Positions 1-8,242 of a stretch of 64,000 nucleotides of DNA are shown piece after piece. The position numbers were made by a program, and so were the translations under genes. Location of the stretch: NCBI RefSeq assembly GCF_005049105.1, contig NZ_SUKA01000005.1, positions 97,843 through 161,842 on the forward strand, written 5' to 3'. The notes under the pieces were generated by a model that saw nothing but the letters and a program-made list of their open reading frames with translations, had not been told where the DNA came from and did no database searches. Origin of the DNA: Sphingobacterium alkalisoli. Its GTDB lineage: Bacteria; Bacteroidota; Bacteroidia; Sphingobacteriales; Sphingobacteriaceae. How positions within the stretch are numbered: the stretch's first letter is position 1; every line of letters starts with the position of its first letter.

Positions 1-377
1 CTCCGGACGGCCATATGTCAGTTCAGATCTCCGCTTCCCAAGAACAAAAATATATTTCTGGAGACCGCATGAATGCGACAGAAGTCGAGCTATCTGAAAG
101 AATGAGAGGGTACATCGCTTTTAGCGGAAAATATACTGTCGACAATAAAGCGGCAAGTGTTTCATATTCTATCCAGACTTCTTTATTTCCAAATTGGGAA
201 GGTGGAAAACAGCTAAGAAAAATTGATTTTGAAGGGGATATTTTATATCAAAAATCGTTTGATCCTATTCTGTCGGACGGACGGCTAGTACACTCTTATA
301 TTACGTGGCAAAAGGTAGAGAAAGAAGCGGGGGAAGAAGTTTTGAAAGATGTAGAAGGCATATCAATTTCTGCGTAA
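1..377 (+). CDS. Lipocalin-like domain protein, 5' truncated by the window edge
   Basis: The frame is open from the first bases, so the internal ATG at 15 is probably not the start: the preceding codons read P-D-G-H and continue into MSVQISA, which matches the 'PDG-x-MS' strand typical of lipocalin-like domains. About 125 residues are visible, rich in alternating beta-strand pattern (GYIAFSGKYTV, YSIQTSLFPNW), ending at 377. Proteins of this family are small single-domain barrels whose ligand is mostly unknown. It converges on lysS across a shared palindromic terminator. The family call rests on pattern only. Confidence 0.6.
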   Translation, partial: PDGHMSVQISASQEQKYISGDRMNATEVELSERMRGYIAFSGKYTVDNKAASVSYSIQTSLFPNWEGGKQLRKIDFEGDILYQKSFDPILSDGRLVHSYITWQKVEKEAGEEVLKDVEGISISA

Positions 378-380
378 AAT

Positions 381-444
381 AACTAGCTGTATAAAACGAA
401 AGGTCTGGAAAATTTTCCAGACCTTTCGTTTTATACAGCTAGTT
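381..444. terminator. Perfect 64-bp palindrome, bidirectional terminator
   Basis: The 32 bases at 381-412 are exactly complementary to 413-444 with no loop bases beyond AAAATTTT at the centre. The core stem AAAGGTCTGG/CCAGACCTTT is flanked by an A tract on one side and a T tract on the other, so it can end transcription from both the lipocalin-like gene and lysS. The lysS stop codon (439-441) lies inside the palindrome. Confidence 0.85.
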
Positions 445-2157
445 AAACCAATTTACTACATCATCTTTGGTCGGCATTTGGATATCTAACTTCATCTTTT
501 TGCGCATTCCTCCTAGATCGTTAAATACTTTATTTGGGTTTGCCTCCTTAAGTGCTTCGATGGTTGTGAAGCCCATTTTCTGAAGAACCTGAATCCACTG
601 CGAGGGGATTCCCTGCTTGATGTAATCCTCATCGGAGGCAGCTTTAATGGTCTTTTCAGGGCGCATTTGCGGGAAGAATAATACTTCTTGTATAGATGGA
701 GTATTTGTCAAGAACATAATCAATCTATCCATGCCGATTCCTAAGCCGGAGGTTGGTGGCATACCATATTCAAGCGCGCGTAAGAAATCCTGGTCGATAA
801 ACATGGCCTCGTCATCTCCTTTTTCGGACAGGCGTAATTGATCTTCAAAACGCTCACGTTGATCTATAGGATCATTTAATTCGGAGTATGCATTTGCAAT
901 TTCTTTACCACATACCATCAATTCAAATCGTTCCGTAAGTGCTGGGTTATCGCGGTGTTTTTTAGTAAGGGGCGACATTTCGATGGGGTAATCTGTGATG
1001 AAGGTTGGTTGAATGAAGTTCCCTTCACATTTCTCTCCAAAAATTTCATCAATTAATTTTCCTTTACCCATTGTTTCATTTACGGCTATTCCCATTTCAA
1101 TAGCTGCAGTTCGTAATTCTGCTTCCGATTTGCCGGTGATATCAAAACCTGTGAAATGCTTGATGGCATCAGTCATCGAAATGCGTTTGAAAGGTGCTTT
1201 AAAGTCGATCTCTTTATCCCCAAATGTTGCTTTTGTTGTGCCATTTACGGCAGTTGCACAATGCTCCAAAAGACGCTCAGTGAAATTCATCATCCAATTG
1301 TAGTCCTTATAAGCTACATAAATTTCCATGACCGTAAACTCAGGGTTGTGTGTACGATCCATGCCCTCATTTCTGAAGTTTTTGGAAAATTCGTATACAC
1401 CATCAAATCCCCCGACGATAAGCCGTTTCAGATATAATTCGTTCGCAATGCGAAGGTATAAAGGGATATCCAATGCATTGTGATGCGTAATGAATGGTCT
1501 GGCGGTAGCACCTCCGGGGATAGCTTGAAGTACCGGCGTTTCTACCTCCATATAGCCCGCTTCATTGAAGAAATTACGCATTGCGCTGAATAGCTTCGTG
1601 CGTTTTACAAAGATATCTTTGTTGTGCGAATTAACAATTAAATCCACATAACGCATCCTGTAACGTAGCTCAGGGTCTGTAAACGCGTCGAAAGTTTTGC
1701 CATCGGCTTCCTTTACAATGGGTAGTGGACGTAAAGATTTGGTTAGAATAGTAATCTGTTGCGCATGAACTGAAATCTCACCCGTCTGTGTGGTAAAAAC
1801 ATATCCCTCAATACCCACAATATCCCCGATATCCAATAGCTTTTTGAAAACAGTATTATAGAAAGTTTTATCTTCATCGGGACATATATCGTCGCGTTTT
1901 ATATAAGACTGAATCCGTCCGGTAGAGTCTTGGATTTCAATAAAAGAAGCACTTCCCATAATGCGGCGGCTCATAATGCGACCGGCAATCCGTATGCTCT
2001 TATAATTGAGTTTGTCTCTTTCGTAATTTTCTAATATATCTTCAGCAGTAGCATTCACTTCAAATTCATCAGCAGGAAATGGATTGATCCCTAAATCGAT
2101 GATGCCTTGAAGATTTTGTCTGCGTTGTTGTTCCTGTTCGGATAGTGCAATACTCAT
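439..2157 (-). CDS. lysS: Lysine--tRNA ligase, class II
   Basis: Charges tRNA-Lys with lysine in the cytoplasm. An N-terminal OB-fold anticodon-binding domain covers about residues 55-150. The class II core follows, with motif 2 around FRNEGMDRTHNPEFT and motif 3 GLGIGMDRLIMFL. At 572 residues it exceeds the usual ~500 of bacterial LysS: the last ~65 residues (from about 508, KAASDEDYIKQG onward) form a helical C-terminal extension resembling a helix-hairpin-helix module. Such extensions occur in Bacteroidota LysS proteins. It is monocistronic, reading toward the palindromic terminator. Confidence 0.97.
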   Translation of the reverse strand: MSIALSEQEQQRRQNLQGIIDLGINPFPADEFEVNATAEDILENYERDKLNYKSIRIAGRIMSRRIMGSASFIEIQDSTGRIQSYIKRDDICPDEDKTFYNTVFKKLLDIGDIVGIEGYVFTTQTGEISVHAQQITILTKSLRPLPIVKEADGKTFDAFTDPELRYRMRYVDLIVNSHNKDIFVKRTKLFSAMRNFFNEAGYMEVETPVLQAIPGGATARPFITHHNALDIPLYLRIANELYLKRLIVGGFDGVYEFSKNFRNEGMDRTHNPEFTVMEIYVAYKDYNWMMNFTERLLEHCATAVNGTTKATFGDKEIDFKAPFKRISMTDAIKHFTGFDITGKSEAELRTAAIEMGIAVNETMGKGKLIDEIFGEKCEGNFIQPTFITDYPIEMSPLTKKHRDNPALTERFELMVCGKEIANAYSELNDPIDQRERFEDQLRLSEKGDDEAMFIDQDFLRALEYGMPPTSGLGIGMDRLIMFLTNTPSIQEVLFFPQMRPEKTIKAASDEDYIKQGIPSQWIQVLQKMGFTTIEALKEANPNKVFNDLGGMRKKMKLDIQMPTKDDVVNWFN

Positions 2158-2182
2158 GATTTTGTATTTTTCGAATAATCAG

Positions 2183-2190
2183 CAAAAGTA
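2183..2190 (-). promoter_or_regulatory. Candidate -7 box for lysS
   Basis: On the minus strand this reads TACTTTTG, matching the Bacteroidota -7 consensus TAnnTTTG, 25 bases upstream of the lysS ATG. No clear -33 TTG is present at 19-21 bases. A mirror copy of the same octamer lies on the plus strand at 2227-2234. Confidence 0.4.
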
Positions 2191-2303
2191 GAGAAAAGTC
2201 GTGATATTTTAGCCATAAATTCTAGCTACTTTTGCTATGTAATGTTGCTAAAATATAATCGTAAAATGCTGCATCATAAAAAGTAATAAAATGAAATATT
2301 ATC

Positions 2304-2334
2304 TTGCTTTTATGCTGATAATAAATTATCTTTG
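2304..2334 (+). promoter_or_regulatory. Promoter of rpmE2
   Basis: A -33 TTG (2304-2306) and a -7 box TATCTTTG (2327-2334) are separated by 20 bases. This is an exact match to the Bacteroidota housekeeping (sigma-ABfr type) promoter, 38 bases before the rpmE2 ATG. Confidence 0.75.
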
Positions 2335-2372
2335 CACCTCAATTGTTGAATATATAGTAATCATAAGATAAA

Positions 2373-2621
2373 ATGAAAAAAGATTTGCATCCATCAAACT
2401 ACAGATTAGTTGTTTTTAAAGATATGTCAAATGACTATGCTTTCGTAACTAAATCTTGTGTAGATACAAAAGAATCAATTACTTGGGAAGATGGTAATGA
2501 ATATCCATTAGTGAAATTAGAGATTTCTCACACTTCACACCCGTTTTATACAGGAAAAATGAAGTTAGTTGATACTGCTGGACGTATCGATAAGTTCCGT
2601 ACACGCTACAATAAAAAATAG
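2373..2621 (+). CDS. rpmE2: 50S ribosomal protein L31 type B
   Basis: 82-residue large-subunit ribosomal protein. It has the type B pattern: MKKDLHPSNYRLVVFKD at the N-terminus, no zinc-binding CxxC motif, and the conserved segment SHPFYTGKMKLVDTAGR near the C-terminus. In bacteria that keep both forms the zinc-free version replaces the zinc form in zinc starvation; here it may be the only L31, which cannot be judged from this window. It has its own promoter and a strong terminator. Confidence 0.97.
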   Translation: MKKDLHPSNYRLVVFKDMSNDYAFVTKSCVDTKESITWEDGNEYPLVKLEISHTSHPFYTGKMKLVDTAGRIDKFRTRYNKK

Positions 2622-2652
2622 TCAGGTAGATTATATTTTAGTATATCTAAAG

Positions 2653-2681
2653 TCCCGATAAGTCTCTTATCGGGATTTTTT
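2653..2681 (+). terminator. Rho-independent terminator of rpmE2
   Basis: A 10-bp perfect stem TCCCGATAAG (2653-2662) / CTTATCGGGA (2666-2675) with a 3-base loop is followed by a run of six T. Confidence 0.9.
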
Positions 2682-2689
2682 GTATTTTT

Positions 2690-3910
2690 ATGGTTATGTT
2701 TTCTCAGCTCCTTTTATTCGATCGCATCGATAGTCGCCGACACTTACTTCCGTTAGTAGCCACTCGACCTGTTGGTAATTTGCGCGTTGGGATCCATACG
2801 TTGGAGCGCAAATGGGAAATAATCTTTGGCTGTACGGTAAGTCATTGGACAATAGATTACTTAAGCGAAAAGTTTCCTTTGGAAGTAAGAGCTGCCGAAG
2901 CGGTTTTGATTTTGAGTGCTAACATATTACCTCAAGCAGATCTTATAGATTCATTATTTAACCTAAAGCTAGGGCAATCTCTATGGGATCAAAAAGGTGA
3001 ATGGATAGCGAGTTATATTGAAGATCTGACAGAATTTGATGAACCGGATAGAGGGATAGGAAATGTGGTCTTTTTTCATAAAAAACTACAAAGGGTTTGT
3101 TATCCGGAAGATATATTTAAATTTAATGCAGATCAGATTGTTTTCGACCTCGGATATGTTAAGAACTTGGAAGGATTTGAGAAGGAAGCTGCTTCGAATC
3201 AAGTTGTTGGCGACGAGCTGTATATTGAAAATGGGGCAAATGTACAACATGCATACTTAGATTCGTCTTCGGGGCCAATTTATATCGCTTCAGGTGCAGT
3301 AGTAGAGAGTGGTGTCACTATAAGAGGTCCTGTGGCGATCTGTCGAAACAGTAGAGTGAAATCCGGGACAAGGATATATCCGAATGTAACAATTGGGGAT
3401 AACAGTACCGTGGGCGGAGAGATAAACAATACTGTTATCTGGGGTAACTCCGCAAAAGGACACGAAGGGTATCTTGGTTGCGCCGTAATTGGCGAAGGAT
3501 GTAATTTGGGTGCTGGAACTACAAATTCAAATCTGAAGAATGATTGGAAGACTGTAAAGATGTATGATTATGCTGATGATGATCTGCGCGATACGGCTTT
3601 GTTGAAATGTGGGGTGGTTATTGGGGATCAGAGTATGTTGGGTATCCAATCTAAAATTAATACCGGAACTGTTATCGGGGTAGGTGTACAGGCTGCAATG
3701 TCAAAATTTATTCCCAAATTTGTGCCGGACTTTTTATGGCTTACTGACACGCAAACCGAGGTTTACGAATTTCAGGCATTTTATAAGATGCTTGAACGCA
3801 AAGCGGCCGTCAAACAGGAGAATATCACATCCATGGATGAAAAATATTACAGATGCATATTCGACAATACATACGAATTAAGAAATAGAATCATCAATAC
3901 TAAAAAATAA
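2690..3910 (+). CDS. GlmU-family putative sugar nucleotidyltransferase / acyltransferase-like protein
   Basis: 406-residue protein of the Bacteroidota-specific GlmU-like family. The N-terminal ~160 residues are a divergent nucleotidyltransferase-like region. From about residue 180 there is a left-handed beta-helix of hexapeptide repeats (IYIASGAVVESGVTIRG, ICRNSRVKSGTRIYPNVTIG, VIGEGCNLGAGTTNSNLKND), as in the acetyltransferase half of GlmU. It probably works in cell-envelope nucleotide-sugar metabolism; the substrate is not established. A second in-frame ATG at 2696 is equally possible as start. First gene of an operon with tpiA 6 bp downstream. Confidence 0.85.
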   Translation: MVMFSQLLLFDRIDSRRHLLPLVATRPVGNLRVGIHTLERKWEIIFGCTVSHWTIDYLSEKFPLEVRAAEAVLILSANILPQADLIDSLFNLKLGQSLWDQKGEWIASYIEDLTEFDEPDRGIGNVVFFHKKLQRVCYPEDIFKFNADQIVFDLGYVKNLEGFEKEAASNQVVGDELYIENGANVQHAYLDSSSGPIYIASGAVVESGVTIRGPVAICRNSRVKSGTRIYPNVTIGDNSTVGGEINNTVIWGNSAKGHEGYLGCAVIGEGCNLGAGTTNSNLKNDWKTVKMYDYADDDLRDTALLKCGVVIGDQSMLGIQSKINTGTVIGVGVQAAMSKFIPKFVPDFLWLTDTQTEVYEFQAFYKMLERKAAVKQENITSMDEKYYRCIFDNTYELRNRIINTKK

Positions 3911-3916
3911 ATAATT

Positions 3917-4684
3917 ATGCGTAAAAACATTGTGGCAGGAAACTGGAAAATGAATTTGAATTACGAAGAAGGTGTTAGTCTTTTTTCCGAAATCGTTAAC
4001 ATGGTAAAAGACGAGGTCATTGGCACGCAGGAAGTAGTCGTCTGCAGTCCGGCTATACACTTGTCTAGTCTAGGAAAATTGGCTTCATCATCATCTAATG
4101 TAACTATAGGGGCGCAAAATATCTACCAGGCGGAATCGGGAGCTTATACTGGCGAGATATCAGCTTCTCAGATAAAATCAGTTGGAGCTTCTCATGTAAT
4201 TTTAGGTCACTCTGAGCGCCGCGCTTATTTTGGAGAAACGGATGAGGTTTTGGCAGAAAAAGTAAAGGTAGCACTAAAACATAATCTAACACCTATTTTC
4301 TGTATTGGCGAGACAAAAGACGAACGTGAATCGGCTCAGTTTTTTGACGTCATAAAAGCTCAATTGGAAAAAGGGCTATTTCACCTTTCAAACGAAGAAT
4401 TCGCTAAAGTGGTATTGGCGTACGAACCGGTGTGGGCGATCGGCACCGGGTTGACTGCTTCTCCAGAACAAGCTCAAGAGGTGCATGCATTTATTCGCGA
4501 AACTGTGGCTAATCAATACGATCAGAAAATTGCTGATCATACGACTATCCTTTACGGCGGAAGTTGCAACCCTTCGAATGCCGGTACTTTATTCTCGCAA
4601 CCTGATATTGATGGCGGATTAATTGGAGGTGCCTCTTTAAAATCCCGTGACTTCTTAGAGATTGTGAAAGTTTTTAATACATAA
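3917..4684 (+). CDS. tpiA: Triose-phosphate isomerase
   Basis: Interconverts dihydroxyacetone phosphate and glyceraldehyde 3-phosphate in glycolysis and gluconeogenesis. The length (255 aa) is normal. Visible active-site elements are the Lys in GNWKMN, the His in ILGHSERR, and the catalytic Glu with the flexible phosphate loop in AYEPVWAIGTG. The C-terminal phosphate-binding segments YGGSCNPSN and GGLIGGASL are intact. Tightly packed in an operon, with the prmA start 2 bp after its stop. Confidence 0.98.
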   Translation: MRKNIVAGNWKMNLNYEEGVSLFSEIVNMVKDEVIGTQEVVVCSPAIHLSSLGKLASSSSNVTIGAQNIYQAESGAYTGEISASQIKSVGASHVILGHSERRAYFGETDEVLAEKVKVALKHNLTPIFCIGETKDERESAQFFDVIKAQLEKGLFHLSNEEFAKVVLAYEPVWAIGTGLTASPEQAQEVHAFIRETVANQYDQKIADHTTILYGGSCNPSNAGTLFSQPDIDGGLIGGASLKSRDFLEIVKVFNT

Positions 4685-4685
4685 A

Positions 4686-5525
4686 ATGAAGTATGCTTCA
4701 GTAGTTTTTAATTCTTCTGATATAGAAGATTGGCAAAGGGATTTGTTTATTGCCGAATTAGGTGATATTGGTTTTGATACCTTTGAAGACGTCGAAAATG
4801 GCTTTATAGCCTATATACCTTCTGCTAATCTAGATGTTCAGGCTTTGGAAACGCTTGTTTTGACGCAAGCAGTTGGATTTCATATAGCGTACGAAATTAT
4901 CGAGTTAGCAGAGCAGAATTGGAATATACTTTGGGAAAGTAATTTTAACCCTATTGTCGTAGATGATCAGTGTTATGTGCGAGCAACGTTTCACGAACCG
5001 CACCCTGAATATGCATACGAAATTATTATAGATCCTAAAATGTCGTTTGGTACAGGCCACCATCAAACGACATCTATGATGCTTTCTTTTATTTTGGAAA
5101 ACAATTTTGCGGATAAGCGGGTTTTAGATATGGGATGCGGTACGGGTATACTCGCTATTTTAGCGTCTAAGAAAGGAGCTAAGTCAATTATGGCTGTAGA
5201 TTTCGATTCCATTTGTGTCGATAGTGTAGAAGAGAATAAAAAGTTGAATAAGATTACAAACATTACATCCCATTTGGGATCGAAAGAAGTCATTGAAAAT
5301 CGTGTCTTTGAAATTATTCTGGCAAATATTAATCGTAATATTCTACTGGATCAACTTGAAGTGTATGCGAGAGCATTGACCGAAAGTGGAGAATTGTATA
5401 TGAGTGGATTTTATTATGAAGAGGATTTAATGGCTATCCGGGAAAAGTGTGAAAGTTTAAACTTATTCTTTAGAGAAAGTAAGAAGCTGGATACTTGGTG
5501 TTCCGTAAAATTTATTAAGAAATAG
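4686..5525 (+). CDS. prmA: Ribosomal protein L11 methyltransferase
   Basis: SAM-dependent methyltransferase that trimethylates ribosomal protein L11. The N-terminal ~60 residues match the substrate-recognition domain. The C-terminal Rossmann domain has the FGTGHHQTT segment typical of PrmA and the SAM-binding motif VLDMGCGTGILAI (about residues 145-157), followed by ILANINRNIL in place of the usual catalytic NI-N loop. 279 residues, normal for the family. Third gene of the GlmU-like/tpiA operon. Confidence 0.95.
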   Translation: MKYASVVFNSSDIEDWQRDLFIAELGDIGFDTFEDVENGFIAYIPSANLDVQALETLVLTQAVGFHIAYEIIELAEQNWNILWESNFNPIVVDDQCYVRATFHEPHPEYAYEIIIDPKMSFGTGHHQTTSMMLSFILENNFADKRVLDMGCGTGILAILASKKGAKSIMAVDFDSICVDSVEENKKLNKITNITSHLGSKEVIENRVFEIILANINRNILLDQLEVYARALTESGELYMSGFYYEEDLMAIREKCESLNLFFRESKKLDTWCSVKFIKK

Positions 5526-5528
5526 TCC

Positions 5529-6902
5529 ATGCGTATTCATTTTATAGCAATAGGTGGTAGTGTAATGCATAATCTGGCAATTAGCTTAGCTACATCAGGT
5601 CATCAGGTGTCGGGTTCTGATGACTTGATCGTAGAGCCATCTAAGTCGAGATTGCGTCAATCAGGACTGCTGCCCAAAGAATTAGGTTGGCATCCCGAAA
5701 TGATAACATCGGATGTAGACGCCATTATCTTAGGAAAACATGCGGCTGCAGATAATCCGGAGCTTCTAAAGGCGCAAGAACTGAGTATCAAAATCTATTC
5801 ATTTCCTGAATTTGTTTATGAACAGAGCATTCAAAAAACGCGGGTGGTTATAGCGGGTAGCTATGGGAAAACGACTATTACGAGTATGATAATGCATGTG
5901 CTGAAGAAATTAGGTAAAGAGTTTGATTATCTCGTAGGCGCGAAGTTGGAAGGTTTTGATTCGCTCATAAAGCTAACACCCTCAGCCCCGATTATCATTA
6001 TTGAAGGCGATGAATTTTTTGCCTCGTCAATAGATCATCAATCCAAATTCCATTACTATCATCCGAACATTGCCCTGATTAGTAATATTTATTGGGACAA
6101 TTTTAAAGCCTTGATTTCTGAAGACGAATACTATAGACAGTTTGAAACCTTTATCGATACCATTGTAGCTAAAGGAACGCTAATCTATAATAAGGACGAT
6201 CAAAATTTACGTAAGATCGTCGAAGAAACTATGGATTGCAAGATTAATCGGCACGGTTACAAACTACCGACTTATACAATTAACAAAGGGGTCACATTTC
6301 TACAGGTGGGCGAACGTGGAATACCACTGGAAGTAATAGGAAAGCAAAACTTATCTAATATTGCAGGAGCTTTTACGGTGTGTGAATGGTTAGGGATAAA
6401 ACGAGAAGGTTTTTACGATGCCATTAAGGACTTTAAAAGTTCGATCCGTTATCTGGAATTTGTAGCCAGTGAGAATGGAAGTGTTGTTTATCAGGACTTT
6501 GCGCATACACCTTCTAAGTTGCGATCCAGTATTCATGCGATCAAGGAGCAATTTTCTACCGCGCAGTTATTGACTGTGATTGAGCTAAATCCCTACGATG
6601 TCTTGGACGATTCCAAAGTCATTCAATACGCCGGCAGCTTAGATGAATCAAATTTTGCTATAGTATTTATTAATAAAAATAGTATTAAAGAAAAAAATAT
6701 CTTATTGGATAATATTAGCAACAAGACGAAGGAAGTCTTTAATCATCCTAATTTGTATATTATCACCGAATTAGAAGGTTTATATACAACTTTGGAACAG
6801 TTTGATAGTAAGGGAGTTAACATGTTGTTTATGAGCTCAAATAATTATACCGGTTTGAACCTATTGGATTTCGCAGATAAGTTTCTCCAAAAAAACGCTT
6901 AA
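5529..6902 (+). CDS. mpl: Mur ligase family protein, Mpl-like peptidoglycan recycling ligase
   Basis: 457-residue Mur ligase. The N-terminal MurC-like nucleotide domain starts with MRIHFIAIGGSVMHNLA. The ATP P-loop is AGSYGKTTITSM (about residues 113-124). The acidic IIIEGDEFFAS lies in the central domain, and the C-terminal ligase domain includes DFAHTPSK. It resembles UDP-N-acetylmuramate:L-Ala-gamma-D-Glu-meso-DAP ligase (Mpl), which reuses the murein tripeptide. It starts 3 bp after prmA and ends the operon. Family certain; the exact substrate is inferred. Confidence 0.88.
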   Translation: MRIHFIAIGGSVMHNLAISLATSGHQVSGSDDLIVEPSKSRLRQSGLLPKELGWHPEMITSDVDAIILGKHAAADNPELLKAQELSIKIYSFPEFVYEQSIQKTRVVIAGSYGKTTITSMIMHVLKKLGKEFDYLVGAKLEGFDSLIKLTPSAPIIIIEGDEFFASSIDHQSKFHYYHPNIALISNIYWDNFKALISEDEYYRQFETFIDTIVAKGTLIYNKDDQNLRKIVEETMDCKINRHGYKLPTYTINKGVTFLQVGERGIPLEVIGKQNLSNIAGAFTVCEWLGIKREGFYDAIKDFKSSIRYLEFVASENGSVVYQDFAHTPSKLRSSIHAIKEQFSTAQLLTVIELNPYDVLDDSKVIQYAGSLDESNFAIVFINKNSIKEKNILLDNISNKTKEVFNHPNLYIITELEGLYTTLEQFDSKGVNMLFMSSNNYTGLNLLDFADKFLQKNA

Positions 6903-6917
6903 AACATTTATTAAATA

Positions 6918-6949
6918 TTGTTTTCTTAAATATATTTTTTTTACTTTTG
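6918..6949 (+). promoter_or_regulatory. Promoter of the small XRE regulator
   Basis: TTG (6918-6920), a 21-base spacer and TACTTTTG (6942-6949) fit the Bacteroidota promoter consensus, 23 bases before the ATG at 6973. Confidence 0.6.
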
Positions 6950-6972
6950 AAATAATAACATACATTTTACCG

Positions 6973-7302
6973 ATGAATGCATTAGGAAAGAAAATTAGAT
7001 TACTTAGACACCAAAAGGGGTGGAGTCAAGAAGATGTAGCGAAACGATTAGATATATCGATTCCTGCATTCTCTAAAATTGAAACAGGTATCACTGATGT
7101 GAATTTGTCTCGCTTGAATCAAATTTCAAAGTTATTTGGGTTGACGTTGGTCCAATTGTTATCAATCTCAGATTCCGAAGAGGATAAAGCTAAAGTTGAT
7201 GAAGTGAACGAACTCAATAAAAAACTTCAACAACGGGAAACCGAAGTTATCGATCTGCAAAAAAAGGTAATTGATCTTTATGAACAATTGCACAAGAAAT
7301 AA
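6973..7302 (+). CDS. XRE-family transcriptional regulator with coiled-coil tail
   Basis: 109 residues. Residues 5-60 form an HTH_3 domain (IRLLRHQKGWSQEDVAKRL, then DISIPAFSKIETGITD). From about residue 75 the sequence is a heptad-patterned coiled coil (VNELNKKLQQRETEVIDLQ), which should mediate dimerisation. Short XRE proteins of this layout are common in Bacteroidota chromosomes; the target is unknown. Single gene with its own promoter and terminator. Confidence 0.85.
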   Translation: MNALGKKIRLLRHQKGWSQEDVAKRLDISIPAFSKIETGITDVNLSRLNQISKLFGLTLVQLLSISDSEEDKAKVDEVNELNKKLQQRETEVIDLQKKVIDLYEQLHKK

Positions 7303-7309
7303 ATGACAA

Positions 7310-7342
7310 AGAAAAGGCAGATGTATTTACACTGCCTTTTCT
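7310..7342 (+). terminator. Terminator after the XRE gene
   Basis: 11-bp stem AGAAAAGGCAG (7310-7320) / CTGCCTTTTCT (7332-7342) with an 11-base loop. The A-rich left arm lets it act in both directions. Confidence 0.75.
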
Positions 7343-7385
7343 CTTAACGTTTGGAAGGGTTAGGTAGATAGATTTCAGTATTGCT

Positions 7386-7547
7386 CTAGAAATCCTCGTC
7401 TTCGTCATCAAAATCATCAAACCCGCTTACCGAATCAATTTCTAAATCAAAATCATCATCATAAACATCTTCTGAATCATCTTCAGGACCATTAAAATCG
7501 ATTAAACGCTCATCAATTTCACTACTGGTTACAGTCTCGTTAATCAT
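7386..7547 (-). CDS. Small, strongly acidic hypothetical protein
   Basis: A 53-residue frame from ATG at 7547 to TAG at 7386. The sequence begins MINETVTSSEIDERLIDFN and ends in a run dominated by Asp and Glu (SGFDDFDDEDEDF), giving a very low predicted pI and no hydrophobic segment. It fills the space between the XRE terminator and scpB on the minus strand. A disordered acidic protein of this kind could bind a basic partner, but no function can be assigned. Reality is supported by codon pattern and by lack of any competing gene. Confidence 0.6.
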   Translation of the reverse strand: MINETVTSSEIDERLIDFNGPEDDSEDVYDDDFDLEIDSVSGFDDFDDEDEDF

Positions 7548-7679
7548 AGCTATAGTATTCTTACTGTTGTTATATCAAACGTAAAATTAGAGAAGATATT
7601 TGAGACTATAAATTTTTTTTAAAAATTATAGTGTTGTTTATCAACTTGTTGGAAAATATAAAACTTCACCAAGGAAATT

Positions 7680-8240
7680 TTATTCCATCGTGTCTCCTAT
7701 ACTGTTTTCTTCAGCTACTATGTCTTTTAACTGCGGCAAATCTTTAACGCTGTTAATGCCAAAGTGATTCATGAACTGATCACTTGTAGCGTAAAGCAAG
7801 GGCTTACCAATGCTTTCGGCTTTCCCGGCTATTTTGACCAAATCTTTCTCCAATAAACGTTGGATGGAATAATCGCAATTCACTCCCCTAATCTGTTCTA
7901 CCTCTATTTTTGTAATCGGTTGCCTATAGGCTATAATAGCTAATGTCTCGAGAGCAGATTGACTTAGTTTTTTTCGGTCACGATGCGCCTGCAAATGGTT
8001 AATCGCTTCATGATAGATTTCCTTCGTCAAAAACTGGTATTGGTTATTCATTGAGAAAAGCGAAAAGACAGTATCTTCGCTTTCATATTTTAATTTTATC
8101 TTACCTAAAAAACCTAAAACTTCTTCTTTGTTGATGTCAATAGCAAGAGCATCGTGTAATACTTGCTTAATATCATTAGCGGATATTCCTTCTTCGGAAG
8201 CGAAGATCAGCGCTTCAATATTTAAGATGATATCTTTCAA
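7680..8240 (-). CDS. scpB: Segregation and condensation protein B
   Basis: 186 residues; kleisin-associated subunit of the SMC-ScpAB condensin that organises and helps segregate the chromosome. The paired winged-helix pattern is visible: LNIEALIFASEEGISANDI at the N-terminus, and the conserved LSQSALETLAIIAYRQPITK followed by IEQIRGVNCDYSIQRLLEK. The ATG lies 2 bp downstream of the mqnC stop, so both are read as one minus-strand unit. Confidence 0.95.
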   Translation of the reverse strand: MKDIILNIEALIFASEEGISANDIKQVLHDALAIDINKEEVLGFLGKIKLKYESEDTVFSLFSMNNQYQFLTKEIYHEAINHLQAHRDRKKLSQSALETLAIIAYRQPITKIEVEQIRGVNCDYSIQRLLEKDLVKIAGKAESIGKPLLYATSDQFMNHFGINSVKDLPQLKDIVAEENSIGDTME

Positions 8241-8242
8241 AT

